Assembly (NCBI RefSeq): GCF_041200145.1
Contig: NZ_CP165734.1
Span: 2,728,001 to 2,792,000 of the forward strand
Direction of reading: 5' to 3'
Length of the DNA: 64,000 nt
From: Bradyrhizobium sp. LLZ17
GTDB lineage: Bacteria; Pseudomonadota; Alphaproteobacteria; Rhizobiales; Xanthobacteraceae
The position numbers and the translations under genes are program-made. The notes under the pieces were generated by a model. That model saw only the letters and a program-made list of their open reading frames with translations, had not been told where the DNA came from and made no database searches. Within the stretch, counting starts at the first letter, position 1. Each line of letters starts with the position of its first letter. Positions 44,117 through 51,269 of this stretch are shown in pieces.

Positions 44117-44297
44117 CGACGATCTCGAATCCCGCGCCAAGGCCGTGATGAATGCCGTCGCGATCACGCGTATGGAGGGTGGCGAGCCGTCGGCGTTCGT
44201 CCGCGAGCAGCTTGCCCGATATGCCGCCGGTGAGATCTCGGCCGACGAGATGCGCCAAAACGTGCTCCGGCATCACGGAGTGAGGCACGATGTCTGA
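44109..44297 (+). CDS. Small VbhA-like antitoxin-domain protein
   Basis: 62 residues: S-R-A-K-A-V-M-N-A-V-A-I-T-R-M-E-G-G-E-P-S, then L-A-R-Y-A-A-G-E-I-S-A-D-E-M. The E-G-x-E-P...F/Y-x-x-G-E-I-S-x-D-E layout matches the VbhA antitoxin domain that inhibits Fic (VbhT) toxins. No Fic gene is adjacent, so it is either an orphan or a relative with another role. The 3' end overlaps the next start. Confidence 0.55.
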   Translation: MSDDDLESRAKAVMNAVAITRMEGGEPSAFVREQLARYAAGEISADEMRQNVLRHHGVRHDV

Positions 44298-44538
44298 GGT
44301 GACCTACTACGTCGCCTTGCCGTTCGTCCCTTCCGACGACGGCATCGCCGCCGGCGAGGCGGTCGAGTGCTTCAATCCGAACGCGGCCGTGATGAAAGCC
44401 GAGGCGCTTTCGCGGAAGCCCGGCATCGTCGGCGCGGTGGCCTTCAGCCGCAGCGGGGATCCGGCGACGGGCGACTTCGGAGATGCCACCGTGATCCGGA
44501 AGTTCGGCGAGGTGCCGGACGACCTGAGCGCGCTGTGA
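44290..44538 (+). CDS. Small conserved hypothetical protein ending F-G-E-V-P-D-D-L-S-A-L
   Basis: 82 residues: T-Y-Y-V-A-L-P-F, D-D-G-I-A-A-G-E-A-V-E-C-F-N-P-N-A-A-V-M-K-A-E, G-A-V-A-F-S-R-S-G-D-P. No known function. Third gene of the small SOS-box operon, overlapping the previous gene by 8 bases. Its last 12 codons recur at 48875-48912 (+) and, more diverged, at 54284-54330 (-). Confidence 0.65.
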   Translation: MSEVTYYVALPFVPSDDGIAAGEAVECFNPNAAVMKAEALSRKPGIVGAVAFSRSGDPATGDFGDATVIRKFGEVPDDLSAL

Positions 44539-44570
44539 AACTCGACTGAGTCCGCAGCGAGATCGAACGC

Positions 44571-44891
44571 ATGCGCGGCCAGCTCCGCGCGCAGGAACGC
44601 GAGATCCGGATGCTGCAGCGGGCCGGCATCGCGACCGCTTCGGCCGAATTGCTGCTCGGCCGGATGCGAGCCAAGGTCGATGATCTCTGCCGAGAGCGGA
44701 ATCCCCTCAAAAAGGCCGCCACTAGGCAAGCTACCCACCCGATGACGCGCGGCCGCGACCTCTGCTCGCCGGGCGGCCAGGTCGAAGAACTTCGTTGCGC
44801 TCAGAGGAACGACTGCGGGAGTACCAAGTTTTCCCGATGCCCCTGCCCCAAGGGGCGACCCCCGAACTGGCCCCAGCTCAAAGCCCCCTAG
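44571..44891 (+). CDS. Small coiled-coil hypothetical protein, 3' end doubtful
   Basis: The first 50 residues (M-R-G-Q-L-R-A-Q-E-R-E-I-R-M-L-Q-R-A-G-I, A-E-L-L-L-G-R-M-R-A-K-V-D-D-L-C) are a plausible helical protein known from Bradyrhizobium. After about 44730 the frame becomes Cys/Pro-rich and overlaps the small-RNA element at 44838-44909, so the original 3' end has probably been replaced. Confidence 0.4.
   Translation: MRGQLRAQEREIRMLQRAGIATASAELLLGRMRAKVDDLCRERNPLKKAATRQATHPMTRGRDLCSPGGQVEELRCAQRNDCGSTKFSRCPCPKGRPPNWPQLKAP
44806..44830 (+). promoter_or_regulatory. EcfG-like promoter of a small RNA (GGAAC-N16-AGTT)
   Basis: GGAAC at 44806-44810, 16 bases, AGTT at 44827-44830, followed by TTCCCGATGCCC exactly as after the consensus box of the second copy (62843-62867, minus strand). 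Confidence 0.55.
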
Positions 44892-44909
44892 CCCCCCAGA
44901 GCTGGGGCC
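44838..44909 (+). ncRNA. Candidate EcfG-dependent small RNA with C-rich loops (copy A, GsrN-like architecture)
   Basis: Hairpin 1: GCCCCT (44839-44844) pairs with AGGGGC (44851-44856), loop GCCCCA. Hairpin 2: GGCCCCAGCTC (44869-44879) pairs with GAGCTGGGGCC (44899-44909), with a 19-base loop holding runs of five and six C. The same two hairpins, with the same stem 2 but changed linker and loops, occur at 62769-62834 on the other strand, again behind an EcfG box. GsrN of Caulobacter is an EcfG-controlled RNA with C-rich loops that pair with mRNA ribosome sites; whether this is a homologue is not shown. No T run follows. Confidence 0.5.
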
Positions 44910-45047
44910 TTCGGCCGTCTGGCTTGGAAACGCCGGCGAACGCTCGGGCGGCTTCCACGCTCATTTTTTGTTTGTCATCGCTGCAGTGGCTGAATTATGG
45001 GGCGCCGCTCCGCGCGGTCTCGCTCTTAAGCAGCCAGCAGTGTTCAT

Positions 45048-47171
45048 TCACTTCTGCATCAGCGCCGACAGCACTGAACCGTCGTTCAAGATCGAGAAAA
45101 CCTCCCGGGACGAAAAATGCGCTAAGGCTTGCTCGAAAGTGTCGCTCGCATCGATCTTGGCGCGGCCGACCGCCAGGTTCGGATCGATCATGTCGGGGCG
45201 CGCGGCGCGGGGAGGGGGCAGCTGTGCGAGGTGGAAGGCCAAGAGCGCGGCGTCTTCGCGCAACTCCAGCAAGGCCGGTTTGACCCCTGCGTCCGCGGAC
45301 GCGCTCAATTCGTTCGCTCGACGCAGGACCGGAGGCGGCTCTCGATCTTCCGGCGTGGCAAACAATTTGCCGGACGTGGGGCTGGCAGTGAGTGCGCCTA
45401 TGGGAACGGCGAATAGCAACCCGACGATGACCGGCGACATCCAGAGCAGAAGGGGTAGCGAAACGGCGTAGGCGCTCACGGCCATGGCGATCCCGCAGAA
45501 GGTCGGGACGCCGTACTTACGATAAAGCTCGCGGCGCTCCACCGTGCCGTCGTCGCGCCTTTGCGTCTGCCAGCCCGCATCGCGGCCGGCCAAGATCTCG
45601 AGGACCGCGATCGACTGGAAGATCATCATCACGGGCGCCATCAGCGCGGACACGACAACCTCGGCCAGAACCCCGGCCGCGGTGCGCAACGCGCCGCCGA
45701 ACTGCCTGCGCGCTGATCGCCGCGTCCAGACGAGGACCAAGCTGAGCAGCTTCGGCAACAACAACAGGCCCATGGTGGCGACGAAAACCCAGATGGCGAG
45801 CACGGGATCCTGGGCCGGCCAGGTCGGAAACAACGAGAAGCCCTTGGGGAAATATTCCGGACGCACGAAGCGGGCCTGTAGCGAGGTCAGCATTCCCAGC
45901 AGCAGGAATAGCAGCCATAGCGGCGCCGTCAGATAGGCCCCGATACCCACCATGAAATGCAGGCGCGACAACCAGTGGAGACCCCGCGTAGGGACCACGG
46001 CCAGATGCTGAAGATTGCCCTGACACCAGCGTCGGTCGCGCGCCGCGAAATCGAGCAGCGAGGGCGGCACCTCTTCGTAGCTGCCCCCGAGCATCGGCAG
46101 CATGTAGATGCCCCACCCAGCCCGCCGCATCAGCGCAGCCTCGACGAAATCGTGACTCAAGATGTGCCCGCCAAAAGGCTTGCGCCCGCGCAGCTGCGGC
46201 AGCGCGGCCGCTTCGGCGAACGCCCTCACCCGGATGATCGCGTTGTGTCCCCAATAGTTGCCTTCCGAGCCGTGCCACCAGGCCACGCCCGCGGCGATCA
46301 GCGGACCGTACAGGCGGCCGGCGAATTGCTGGACGCGGCTGAACAGGCTTCGCGCGTTGACGATCATGGGAAGCGTTTGGACCAGCCCAGCGGTGGGGTT
46401 CGTCTCGATGGCATGGACCAACCGGACAATGGTATCCCCGCTCATGAGACTGTCGGCATCGAGCACGATCATGAAATCGTAGACGGCGCCGAACCGGGTG
46501 ATCCACTCGGAGATGTTGCCGGCCTTGCGCGCCCTGTTGTCGGGCCGGTGGCGATAATACAGCCGCGTTGTTCCGACGGACTGTCGCAACGCCATTAGCG
46601 CCTTTTCTTCGGTGACCCAGATGTCCGGATCGGTGCTGTCGCTCAGAACGAACCAGTCGAACAGCTCCACGTGCGAGGTCGCCTCCAAGGACTCGATGAT
46701 CGCCCGAAGCCGGGCCGTCAATCGGTGCGGGTCTTCGTTGTAGGTGGGTAGCAGCATGGCCGTGCGGGCTGCGATGACAGGCAGTTCCACACCTGGCGCG
46801 AAGGCGTCCTGGTCGGGACCGTGCGCCAGCAGCACGAAGAAGCCTGCCACCGCGGAGGCAAAGGAAAAGGCCACCCAGGCGAGCAGGATGAGGAATAGCG
46901 CCAGCACCATGGCTTCGAGAACGGTGACGCCGCCGACCTGCAGCACGCGATACATCTCGTACCCGCCGGCCCCTGTGAGCGCGGCCGTCGCGAGGAGGAT
47001 GAGGCCTCGGCGCCAAGCCATCGTGGTGGCGACAGGTGCAGGAACACGGTCCGGTACGCGGTTCTTCCCGAGATCGCCCGGCGCCATGGGGAGCGGGGTC
47101 TCGCGCGGCAGCAGGCGTTGAGTCGCGATATCGCCGACGATCGATCTAGGTGACGGGTTCAAGGCGCCCAT
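45048..47171 (-). CDS. opgH: Glucans biosynthesis glucosyltransferase OpgH/MdoH
   Basis: 707 residues from the ATG at 47171, which overlaps the opgG stop by 13 bases. It is an inner-membrane GT2 enzyme polymerising UDP-glucose into the backbone of periplasmic glucans. D-S-T-D-P-D, D-A-D-S (metal Asp pair), H-D-F-V-E-A and R-R-W-C-Q-G-N (the Q-x-x-R-W-type motif) are present, with two membrane segments before and about six after the catalytic domain. A longer frame upstream (to 48920) is only an opgG shadow. Regulation is probably through the EcfG box before opgG. Confidence 0.9.
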   Translation of the reverse strand: MGALNPSPRSIVGDIATQRLLPRETPLPMAPGDLGKNRVPDRVPAPVATTMAWRRGLILLATAALTGAGGYEMYRVLQVGGVTVLEAMVLALFLILLAWVAFSFASAVAGFFVLLAHGPDQDAFAPGVELPVIAARTAMLLPTYNEDPHRLTARLRAIIESLEATSHVELFDWFVLSDSTDPDIWVTEEKALMALRQSVGTTRLYYRHRPDNRARKAGNISEWITRFGAVYDFMIVLDADSLMSGDTIVRLVHAIETNPTAGLVQTLPMIVNARSLFSRVQQFAGRLYGPLIAAGVAWWHGSEGNYWGHNAIIRVRAFAEAAALPQLRGRKPFGGHILSHDFVEAALMRRAGWGIYMLPMLGGSYEEVPPSLLDFAARDRRWCQGNLQHLAVVPTRGLHWLSRLHFMVGIGAYLTAPLWLLFLLLGMLTSLQARFVRPEYFPKGFSLFPTWPAQDPVLAIWVFVATMGLLLLPKLLSLVLVWTRRSARRQFGGALRTAAGVLAEVVVSALMAPVMMIFQSIAVLEILAGRDAGWQTQRRDDGTVERRELYRKYGVPTFCGIAMAVSAYAVSLPLLLWMSPVIVGLLFAVPIGALTASPTSGKLFATPEDREPPPVLRRANELSASADAGVKPALLELREDAALLAFHLAQLPPPRAARPDMIDPNLAVGRAKIDASDTFEQALAHFSSREVFSILNDGSVLSALMQK

Positions 47172-48682
47172 CGATAGACCCAGACTTCCGACAAGGGCTT
47201 GTCGCTTTCGGTCAGAAACGCGCGCAGTTCGATCGGCTCGCCCTTGACCTGACATTGGAAACTCAGTCGCCAACCACCGGTGTAGGGATTGGGCTGCGTG
47301 ACGATGTTCTTCACCTCGGACTTCTCTGCCGTCACGACGCCTTTGACGCCCGCAGGGTCGATGCCTTTCAGGTTGTCGCCGACGAGATCGAGGACGAAGA
47401 GGCGCGCGTCCTCGCCCCTGGCCCCGATGCCTGTGCGCGTGAAACGGGCGAGCGAATGCGCTTTCGGGCTGTCCGGTCCCCAGTGCAGCCGATAGGTGTA
47501 GTTGTGTTCGCTCTTGGCCTGCAACGGGTTCTTGGGACGCCAGAATGCGGCGATATTGTCGTGGATCTCCTCCTTGGTCGGGATCTCGAACAGCATCACC
47601 CCGCCCTCGCCCCAGTCCCCGATCGGCTCCATCCAGAGACTGGGCCGTCTCTCGAAACTGGATTCGATGTCCTGGTAGGCGAAGAAGTTTCTCTCCCGCT
47701 GCATCAAGCCAAACCCGCGCGGATTGAGGTCCTGGAAGGTACTGATCTGGAGGTCGCGGGGGTTGCTGAGCGGCCGCCAGAGGCTTTCGCCCTTGCCATT
47801 GAAGATCGCAAGGCCGTCGGAATCGTGGACGGACGGCCGGAAGTCGTCGACCTCGTTGCGGTCGTTCGGACCGAAGAAGAACATGCTGGTCATGGGCGCG
47901 AGCCCGGCCCGCTGCATTTCGACGCGCGGGTAGACCGACATTTCGACGTCGAAGACCGTCGTGTCCCCGGGCCGCACGGTGAATCGGTAGCTCGCTGCGC
48001 AGCTTTTGCTGTCGAGGAGAGCATGGATCACCAACGACGTCGCACCCGGCGCCGGCCGCTCGAGCCAGAAGGTCTTGAAAACCGGAAATTCCTCGCCCTT
48101 GGCTTCGCCCGTATCGATCGAAAGTCCCCGGGCGGAAAGCCCGTACGTCTGGCCCTTGGCGACGGCTCGGAAGTAGCTCGCGCCGAGGAAGACGCAGACC
48201 TCGTCGTAATAGTCCGCACGGTTGATCGGCGCGTGGATACGGAAGCCGGCGAACCCGAGATCGGTCTCGTCGAACGCCGGGACCTTCTCGCCGAAGGAAA
48301 AGTCCTCCTTGCGGTATTTGATCTCGGTGGCCTTTCCGTCCGCGACCTCGAAGATATTCACCCGGTTCTTGTAGAAGAAGCCGCGATGGAAGAACTGCGC
48401 TTCGAAAGGAAGATTCTTGCCGCGCCAAAGGGCACGTTCGGGCAGGAAGCGGATCGAGCGGTACTGATCGTAGTCGAGATCCTTCAAGCCGCCCGGCAGC
48501 TTCTCGTCCGGCGCTTCGTAGGGTTTTCCCGCCAACATGCGGGCGAGGTCCCTCACGGAGGAAGGGCTGAACGCGCCTTCCGGCGGGACAGCGGCGGCGA
48601 AACCGGTGCGCGAAGCGAGCAGCAATGCCGGCAACACCGCCGACCCTCGAACAAGCTGGCGTCGGTTCACGCGCTCTCCCAC
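47159..48682 (-). CDS. opgG: Periplasmic glucan biosynthesis protein OpgG/OpgD
   Basis: 507 residues. N-terminal N-R-R-Q-L-V-R-G-S-A-V-L looks like a Tat-type signal (as in OpgD), cleavage near A-A-A. The mature part shows P-Y, L-D-Y-D-Q-Y-R-S-I-R-F, the F-x-I-H-A-P-I-N strand, F-F-F-G-P-N-D-R, and G-W-R-L-S-F near the end, as in the OpgG fold that shapes or branches the glucan made by OpgH. GTG at 48682; a second GTG at 48670 sits right behind GGGAGAG and may be the true start. An exact EcfG promoter lies 24 bases upstream. Confidence 0.9.
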   Translation of the reverse strand: MGERVNRRQLVRGSAVLPALLLASRTGFAAAVPPEGAFSPSSVRDLARMLAGKPYEAPDEKLPGGLKDLDYDQYRSIRFLPERALWRGKNLPFEAQFFHRGFFYKNRVNIFEVADGKATEIKYRKEDFSFGEKVPAFDETDLGFAGFRIHAPINRADYYDEVCVFLGASYFRAVAKGQTYGLSARGLSIDTGEAKGEEFPVFKTFWLERPAPGATSLVIHALLDSKSCAASYRFTVRPGDTTVFDVEMSVYPRVEMQRAGLAPMTSMFFFGPNDRNEVDDFRPSVHDSDGLAIFNGKGESLWRPLSNPRDLQISTFQDLNPRGFGLMQRERNFFAYQDIESSFERRPSLWMEPIGDWGEGGVMLFEIPTKEEIHDNIAAFWRPKNPLQAKSEHNYTYRLHWGPDSPKAHSLARFTRTGIGARGEDARLFVLDLVGDNLKGIDPAGVKGVVTAEKSEVKNIVTQPNPYTGGWRLSFQCQVKGEPIELRAFLTESDKPLSEVWVYRWAP

Positions 48683-48706
48683 TCGCTACTGGTGCCGCGC
48701 CCAAGC

Positions 48707-48731
48707 AACGACGGAGGGGCCCGCGAGTTCC
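48707..48731 (-). promoter_or_regulatory. EcfG promoter (exact GGAAC-N16-CGTT)
   Basis: On the minus strand GGAAC is 48731-48727 and CGTT 48710-48707, 24 bases before the GTG at 48682 of opgG. It implies that glucan synthesis is part of the stress response. Confidence 0.75.
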
Positions 48732-48871
48732 ATCGCCGTCTATTAGCGGCAAGGGCGTCGCGCCTCCGATCAACTCGGCCTGTACGCGGGATCCAGAACC
48801 GCGCAGGCCGGCCACGCTGGGAAACGAGGGGCGGTGCGCTTCGCATCGCGAAACCGGCACGGAAGCAAGCA

Positions 48872-49200
48872 GGAAATTCGGCGACGTGCCGGACGATCTC
48901 AGCGCGCTCTGAGCGCGCACCTACGGAGCTCGTTATTCGGAGAACCCGGTGGCGACCTACTTGCCCTTGAGGGAGAGGCTGATCCGGGTGACGACGTCGT
49001 CCCAGGCGCGCTCTTCTTCGGCGGGATAGTTGATCAGCACGCAATGGACCAGCCGCCCCGAGAAGTTGCAGCGGTCGTAGAAAACCTTGTCGCCCTTGTA
49101 GCTGGAAACCGCGAAGAAGCGCGGTGTCACCCGCTTGTACTGGATGCGGGAAGGCGGGTGCTTCTTCGCCAGAAACGCGGCGGGTGAATCGTTTGCGACG
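48872..49200 (+). repeat. Inverted repeat, arm A (partner at 53998-54330)
   Basis: About 330 bases recur in inverted orientation 5 kb away with few differences. The arm holds, in order, a 3' remnant of the 44290-type gene (F-G-D-V-P-D-D-L-S-A-L-stop at 48875-48912) and the last two thirds of the secreted-protein gene at 48957-49424. Arm B carries the same two pieces. Confidence 0.8.
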
Positions 49201-49424
49201 TTGGGCGCGGCCTGGATGGTGAGGTCGGCGCGCCCGTCGGCGGTTCGGAAGCGTTGGCCATACCCGTCCGGCTTGCCGGCTTCCTCCGTGAAGATCGACG
49301 AAGGGAAATCCACCGCGGTGCCGGTCTGCGGAATGGTGTACCTGGTCCATCTCACCGGTTGCGCCGAGACCGTCGCTGTCGAGGCAGCGAGTACCAAGGC
49401 AAGAGCCGCCATCGTTGCCTTCAT
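48957..49424 (-). CDS. Small secreted hypothetical protein
   Basis: 155 residues, signal peptide M-K-A-T-M-A-A-L-A-L-V-L-A-A-S-T-A-T-V-S-A. The mature part: V-D-F-P-S-S-I-F, R-F-R-T-A-D-G-R-A-D-L-T-I-Q, D-K-V-F-Y-D-R-C-N-F, H-C-V-L-I-N-Y-P (two Cys, possible disulfide) and a last V-V-T-R-I-S-L-S-L-K-G. No known function. This is the complete copy; a frameshifted partial copy is at 53998-54237. Confidence 0.7.
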   Translation of the reverse strand: MKATMAALALVLAASTATVSAQPVRWTRYTIPQTGTAVDFPSSIFTEEAGKPDGYGQRFRTADGRADLTIQAAPNVANDSPAAFLAKKHPPSRIQYKRVTPRFFAVSSYKGDKVFYDRCNFSGRLVHCVLINYPAEEERAWDDVVTRISLSLKGK

Positions 49425-49460
49425 CGCATTTCCCTCCGGGTCGCGTTCCGCCCCCCGGTC

Positions 49461-49706
49461 CTATCCTTCCTTCAGCGCCGACTTGACCTCACGTACCGGC
49501 CAGCTCTCGCCGTCCCCGATCACGCGCACCTTTGCGTCTCCGCCGACCAGCACGTGAGAACTGAGATCATCGTCAGCCGGCATGACGACGATTTCCGTCT
49601 CGGGCTTCCAGTTCAGCGTCAAATCGAGATCGCCAGGAAATATCTGCCAGCGCGAGCCATCGTCGAGTTCGACAATGTGGCTCTCGGAATGCGATCTGAT
49701 CCTCAT
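49461..49706 (-). CDS. Small hypothetical protein
   Basis: 81 residues from the ATG at 49706: I-V-E-L-D-D-G-S-R-W-Q-I-F-P-G-D-L-D-L-T-L-N-W, then E-I-V-V, V-R-V-I-G-D-G-E-S-W-P-V-R-E-V. A compact beta-rich protein resembling short Bradyrhizobium proteins of unknown role. The long frame upstream is not supported. Confidence 0.6.
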   Translation of the reverse strand: MRIRSHSESHIVELDDGSRWQIFPGDLDLTLNWKPETEIVVMPADDDLSSHVLVGGDAKVRVIGDGESWPVREVKSALKEG

Positions 49707-49729
49707 CGCGCAGCCCAGGTGTCCGTGCG

Positions 49730-49951
49730 CTACTTCTGCCCCGATGGCGCCTGGGCGTTCGAGTTGTTCGGATTCTGCTTGTTGGCTTCGTGATGTCCGA
49801 TCGCGCATCCCGCCGCGGCGCCCAGCTTGCCATGGCCCGCCATGTGGCCGGCTACGCCGCCGACGATAGCGCCCTTGATGCATCCTTTGGCTTCCGCCGG
49901 TGATGCCAAGGCGAGTACGGACAGGCAGGTGATGGCCAAGATCGCTTTCAT
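49730..49951 (-). CDS. Small exported glycine-zipper protein
   Basis: 73 residues from the ATG at 49951: signal peptide M-K-A-I-L-A-I-T-C-L-S-V-L-A-L-A-S-P-A-E-A, then K-G-C-I-K-G-A-I-V-G-G-V-A-G-H-M-A-G-H-G-K-L-G-A-A-A-G-C (short glycine zipper, two Cys) and an Asn/Gln-rich tail. Such proteins sit in the envelope and are often stress-induced. The stop is 24 bases before the next gene's ATG on the same strand. Confidence 0.7.
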   Translation of the reverse strand: MKAILAITCLSVLALASPAEAKGCIKGAIVGGVAGHMAGHGKLGAAAGCAIGHHEANKQNPNNSNAQAPSGQK

Positions 49952-50148
49952 GATCGTTCTCCGAGCTGAGGCACTTCGGAGAATCAAGTCGCATCGAGCA
50001 AGCCCGTTCCGCTCCGGACGGCGAATGCTCGCCGAATACCGCGTGCGGCACCGGCTTGGCTTCCCAGGCGCCCCCTCGCGCATCGTTGAATCCCAAAGAC
50101 CCGCTTGATGGACCGGCCGGACGTGCGTTGGACGCGAGGGGGTTTGCG

Positions 50149-50173
50149 GGAACGGTCCATAGCTTCGGCCGTT
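50149..50173 (+). promoter_or_regulatory. EcfG promoter (exact GGAAC-N16-CGTT)
   Basis: GGAAC at 50149-50153, 16 bases, CGTT at 50170-50173, 41 bases before the GTG of the response regulator. Confidence 0.75.
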
Positions 50174-50214
50174 CGCAAACTGGCATCAGATGTAAGGATT
50201 TCCGGGAGCCGCCG

Positions 50215-50574
50215 GTGCGAATACTTCTCGTCGAGGACGACCCCCTCATCCGCGAATTCGTGGTGGAGGCTCTGCGGGAGGAGGGCTACGAAGTCATCCA
50301 TGCGGCCAATGGCGAAGACGCGCTGGCATGGTGCGGGAGGCGAGTCGCCGACGTGCTCGTCACCGACGTCAGACTGCCGGGGCGTCTGGACGGATGGCAG
50401 ATCGCCGAGCGATGCCGCGAGCAGGATCCCGAACTCCCGGTGATCTACGCGACCGGCTTCTCGCCCGTCGCGCCGCGTCCGGTATCTGGCAGCCTGGTCC
50501 TGCAGAAGCCCTATGATCCGGCGGACATCGTCAGAGCCGTGAAAACCATGCGCAGGCGCACTTCCCCGAATTGA
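50215..50574 (+). CDS. Single-domain response regulator
   Basis: 119 residues from the GTG at 50215 (GGGAG upstream). Receiver only: L-L-V-E-D-D-P-L, V-L-V-T-D-V-R-L-P-G (phospho-Asp), V-I-Y-A-T-G, V-L-Q-K-P-Y. No output domain, so it works as a phosphate relay or sink, or by protein contact, like CpdR/SdrG-type regulators in stress signalling. The EcfG box before it suggests that it is a target, perhaps a feedback element, of the general stress response. Confidence 0.8.
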   Translation: MRILLVEDDPLIREFVVEALREEGYEVIHAANGEDALAWCGRRVADVLVTDVRLPGRLDGWQIAERCREQDPELPVIYATGFSPVAPRPVSGSLVLQKPYDPADIVRAVKTMRRRTSPN

Positions 50575-50706
50575 CGGCCCTTCAGCGGGGGACCTCACCT
50601 TGAGCCCGACGCGGTGGCGGCTCGGCTGTTCGGCAGCTTGTCTGGCCGTACGGAGCCGCTGAAGCGCGGCACGGCAGTCCCCCTTGTCCGCGTGTCAGTA
50701 ACAGCC

Positions 50707-50731
50707 GGAACCTTCGAAGGATGCCGCCGTT
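50707..50731 (+). promoter_or_regulatory. EcfG promoter (exact GGAAC-N16-CGTT)
   Basis: GGAAC at 50707-50711, 16 bases, CGTT at 50728-50731, 36 bases before the ATG at 50768. Confidence 0.78.
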
Positions 50732-50767
50732 GGCAACGACTACTTTCGAGTCACTGGAGGACATGAG

Positions 50768-50995
50768 ATGAAGAAACTGATCGTTTGCGGCGCTCTCGCC
50801 GCGTTCGCTCTCGGCACGCAGGCGGCCAGCGCCGCCGAGTTCTACGTCGTGCGCGATGCCACCACCAAGAAGTGCACCGTGGTGGACACCAAGCCGACGA
50901 CGACCACCACGACGGTCGTGGGCGACGGCGTCTACAAGACCAAGACGGAAGCGGAATCGGCGGTCAAGACCACGAAGGTCTGCACCGAACAGTAG
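50768..50995 (+). CDS. Small secreted stress-type protein
   Basis: 75 residues with a signal peptide (M-K-K-L-I-V-C-G-A-L-A-A-F-A-L, cleavage near A-S-A-A) and a mature part of 53 residues: E-F-Y-V-V-R-D, K-K-C-T-V-V-D, a Thr run, K-T-K-T-E-A-E-S-A-V-K-T-T-K-V-C. Two Cys may form a disulfide. Strong ribosome site (GGAGG). It is a typical small Bradyrhizobium periplasmic protein, and the exact EcfG box makes it a likely stress target. Confidence 0.75.
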   Translation: MKKLIVCGALAAFALGTQAASAAEFYVVRDATTKKCTVVDTKPTTTTTTVVGDGVYKTKTEAESAVKTTKVCTEQ

Positions 50996-51045
50996 GACTC
51001 GACGGGACGACTACGCCCTGATCGAACCTTGAGAGTGGACTGACA

Positions 51046-51105
51046 ATGCCAGTATTGTTGTTGCGGGCCGTACCCGCGGTAATCGTCGTCGACGTTGCTG
51101 GGTGA
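51046..51105 (+). CDS. Tiny hydrophobic ORF (tentative)
   Basis: 19 residues M-P-V-L-L-L-R-A-V-P-A-V-I-V-V-D-V-A-G. Bradyrhizobium genomes carry similar 25-28-residue membrane proteins; here the continuation (D-W-L-V-H-M-H-stop) is one frame off, so the copy may be broken. Confidence 0.3.
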   Translation: MPVLLLRAVPAVIVVDVAG

Positions 51106-51269
51106 TTGGTTAGTTCACATGCATTGAGCGAAATAGGAGCTCAACTTGGACGGCTCGTCCGATTATTCGGGCGGGCCGTTTCCACGTCCGCTCGTCGTTT
51201 TCGGCCGCTGACTAGCGCCGTCTACAACGTCTTCCGAATCCTTGGCTCTCTGTATGGGTGGAAGGCATT

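Noticed and set aside
45048..48920. 1290-residue minus-strand frame covering opgH and beyond
   Set aside because: Only the part from 47171 is OpgH; the rest is the shadow of opgG in another frame.
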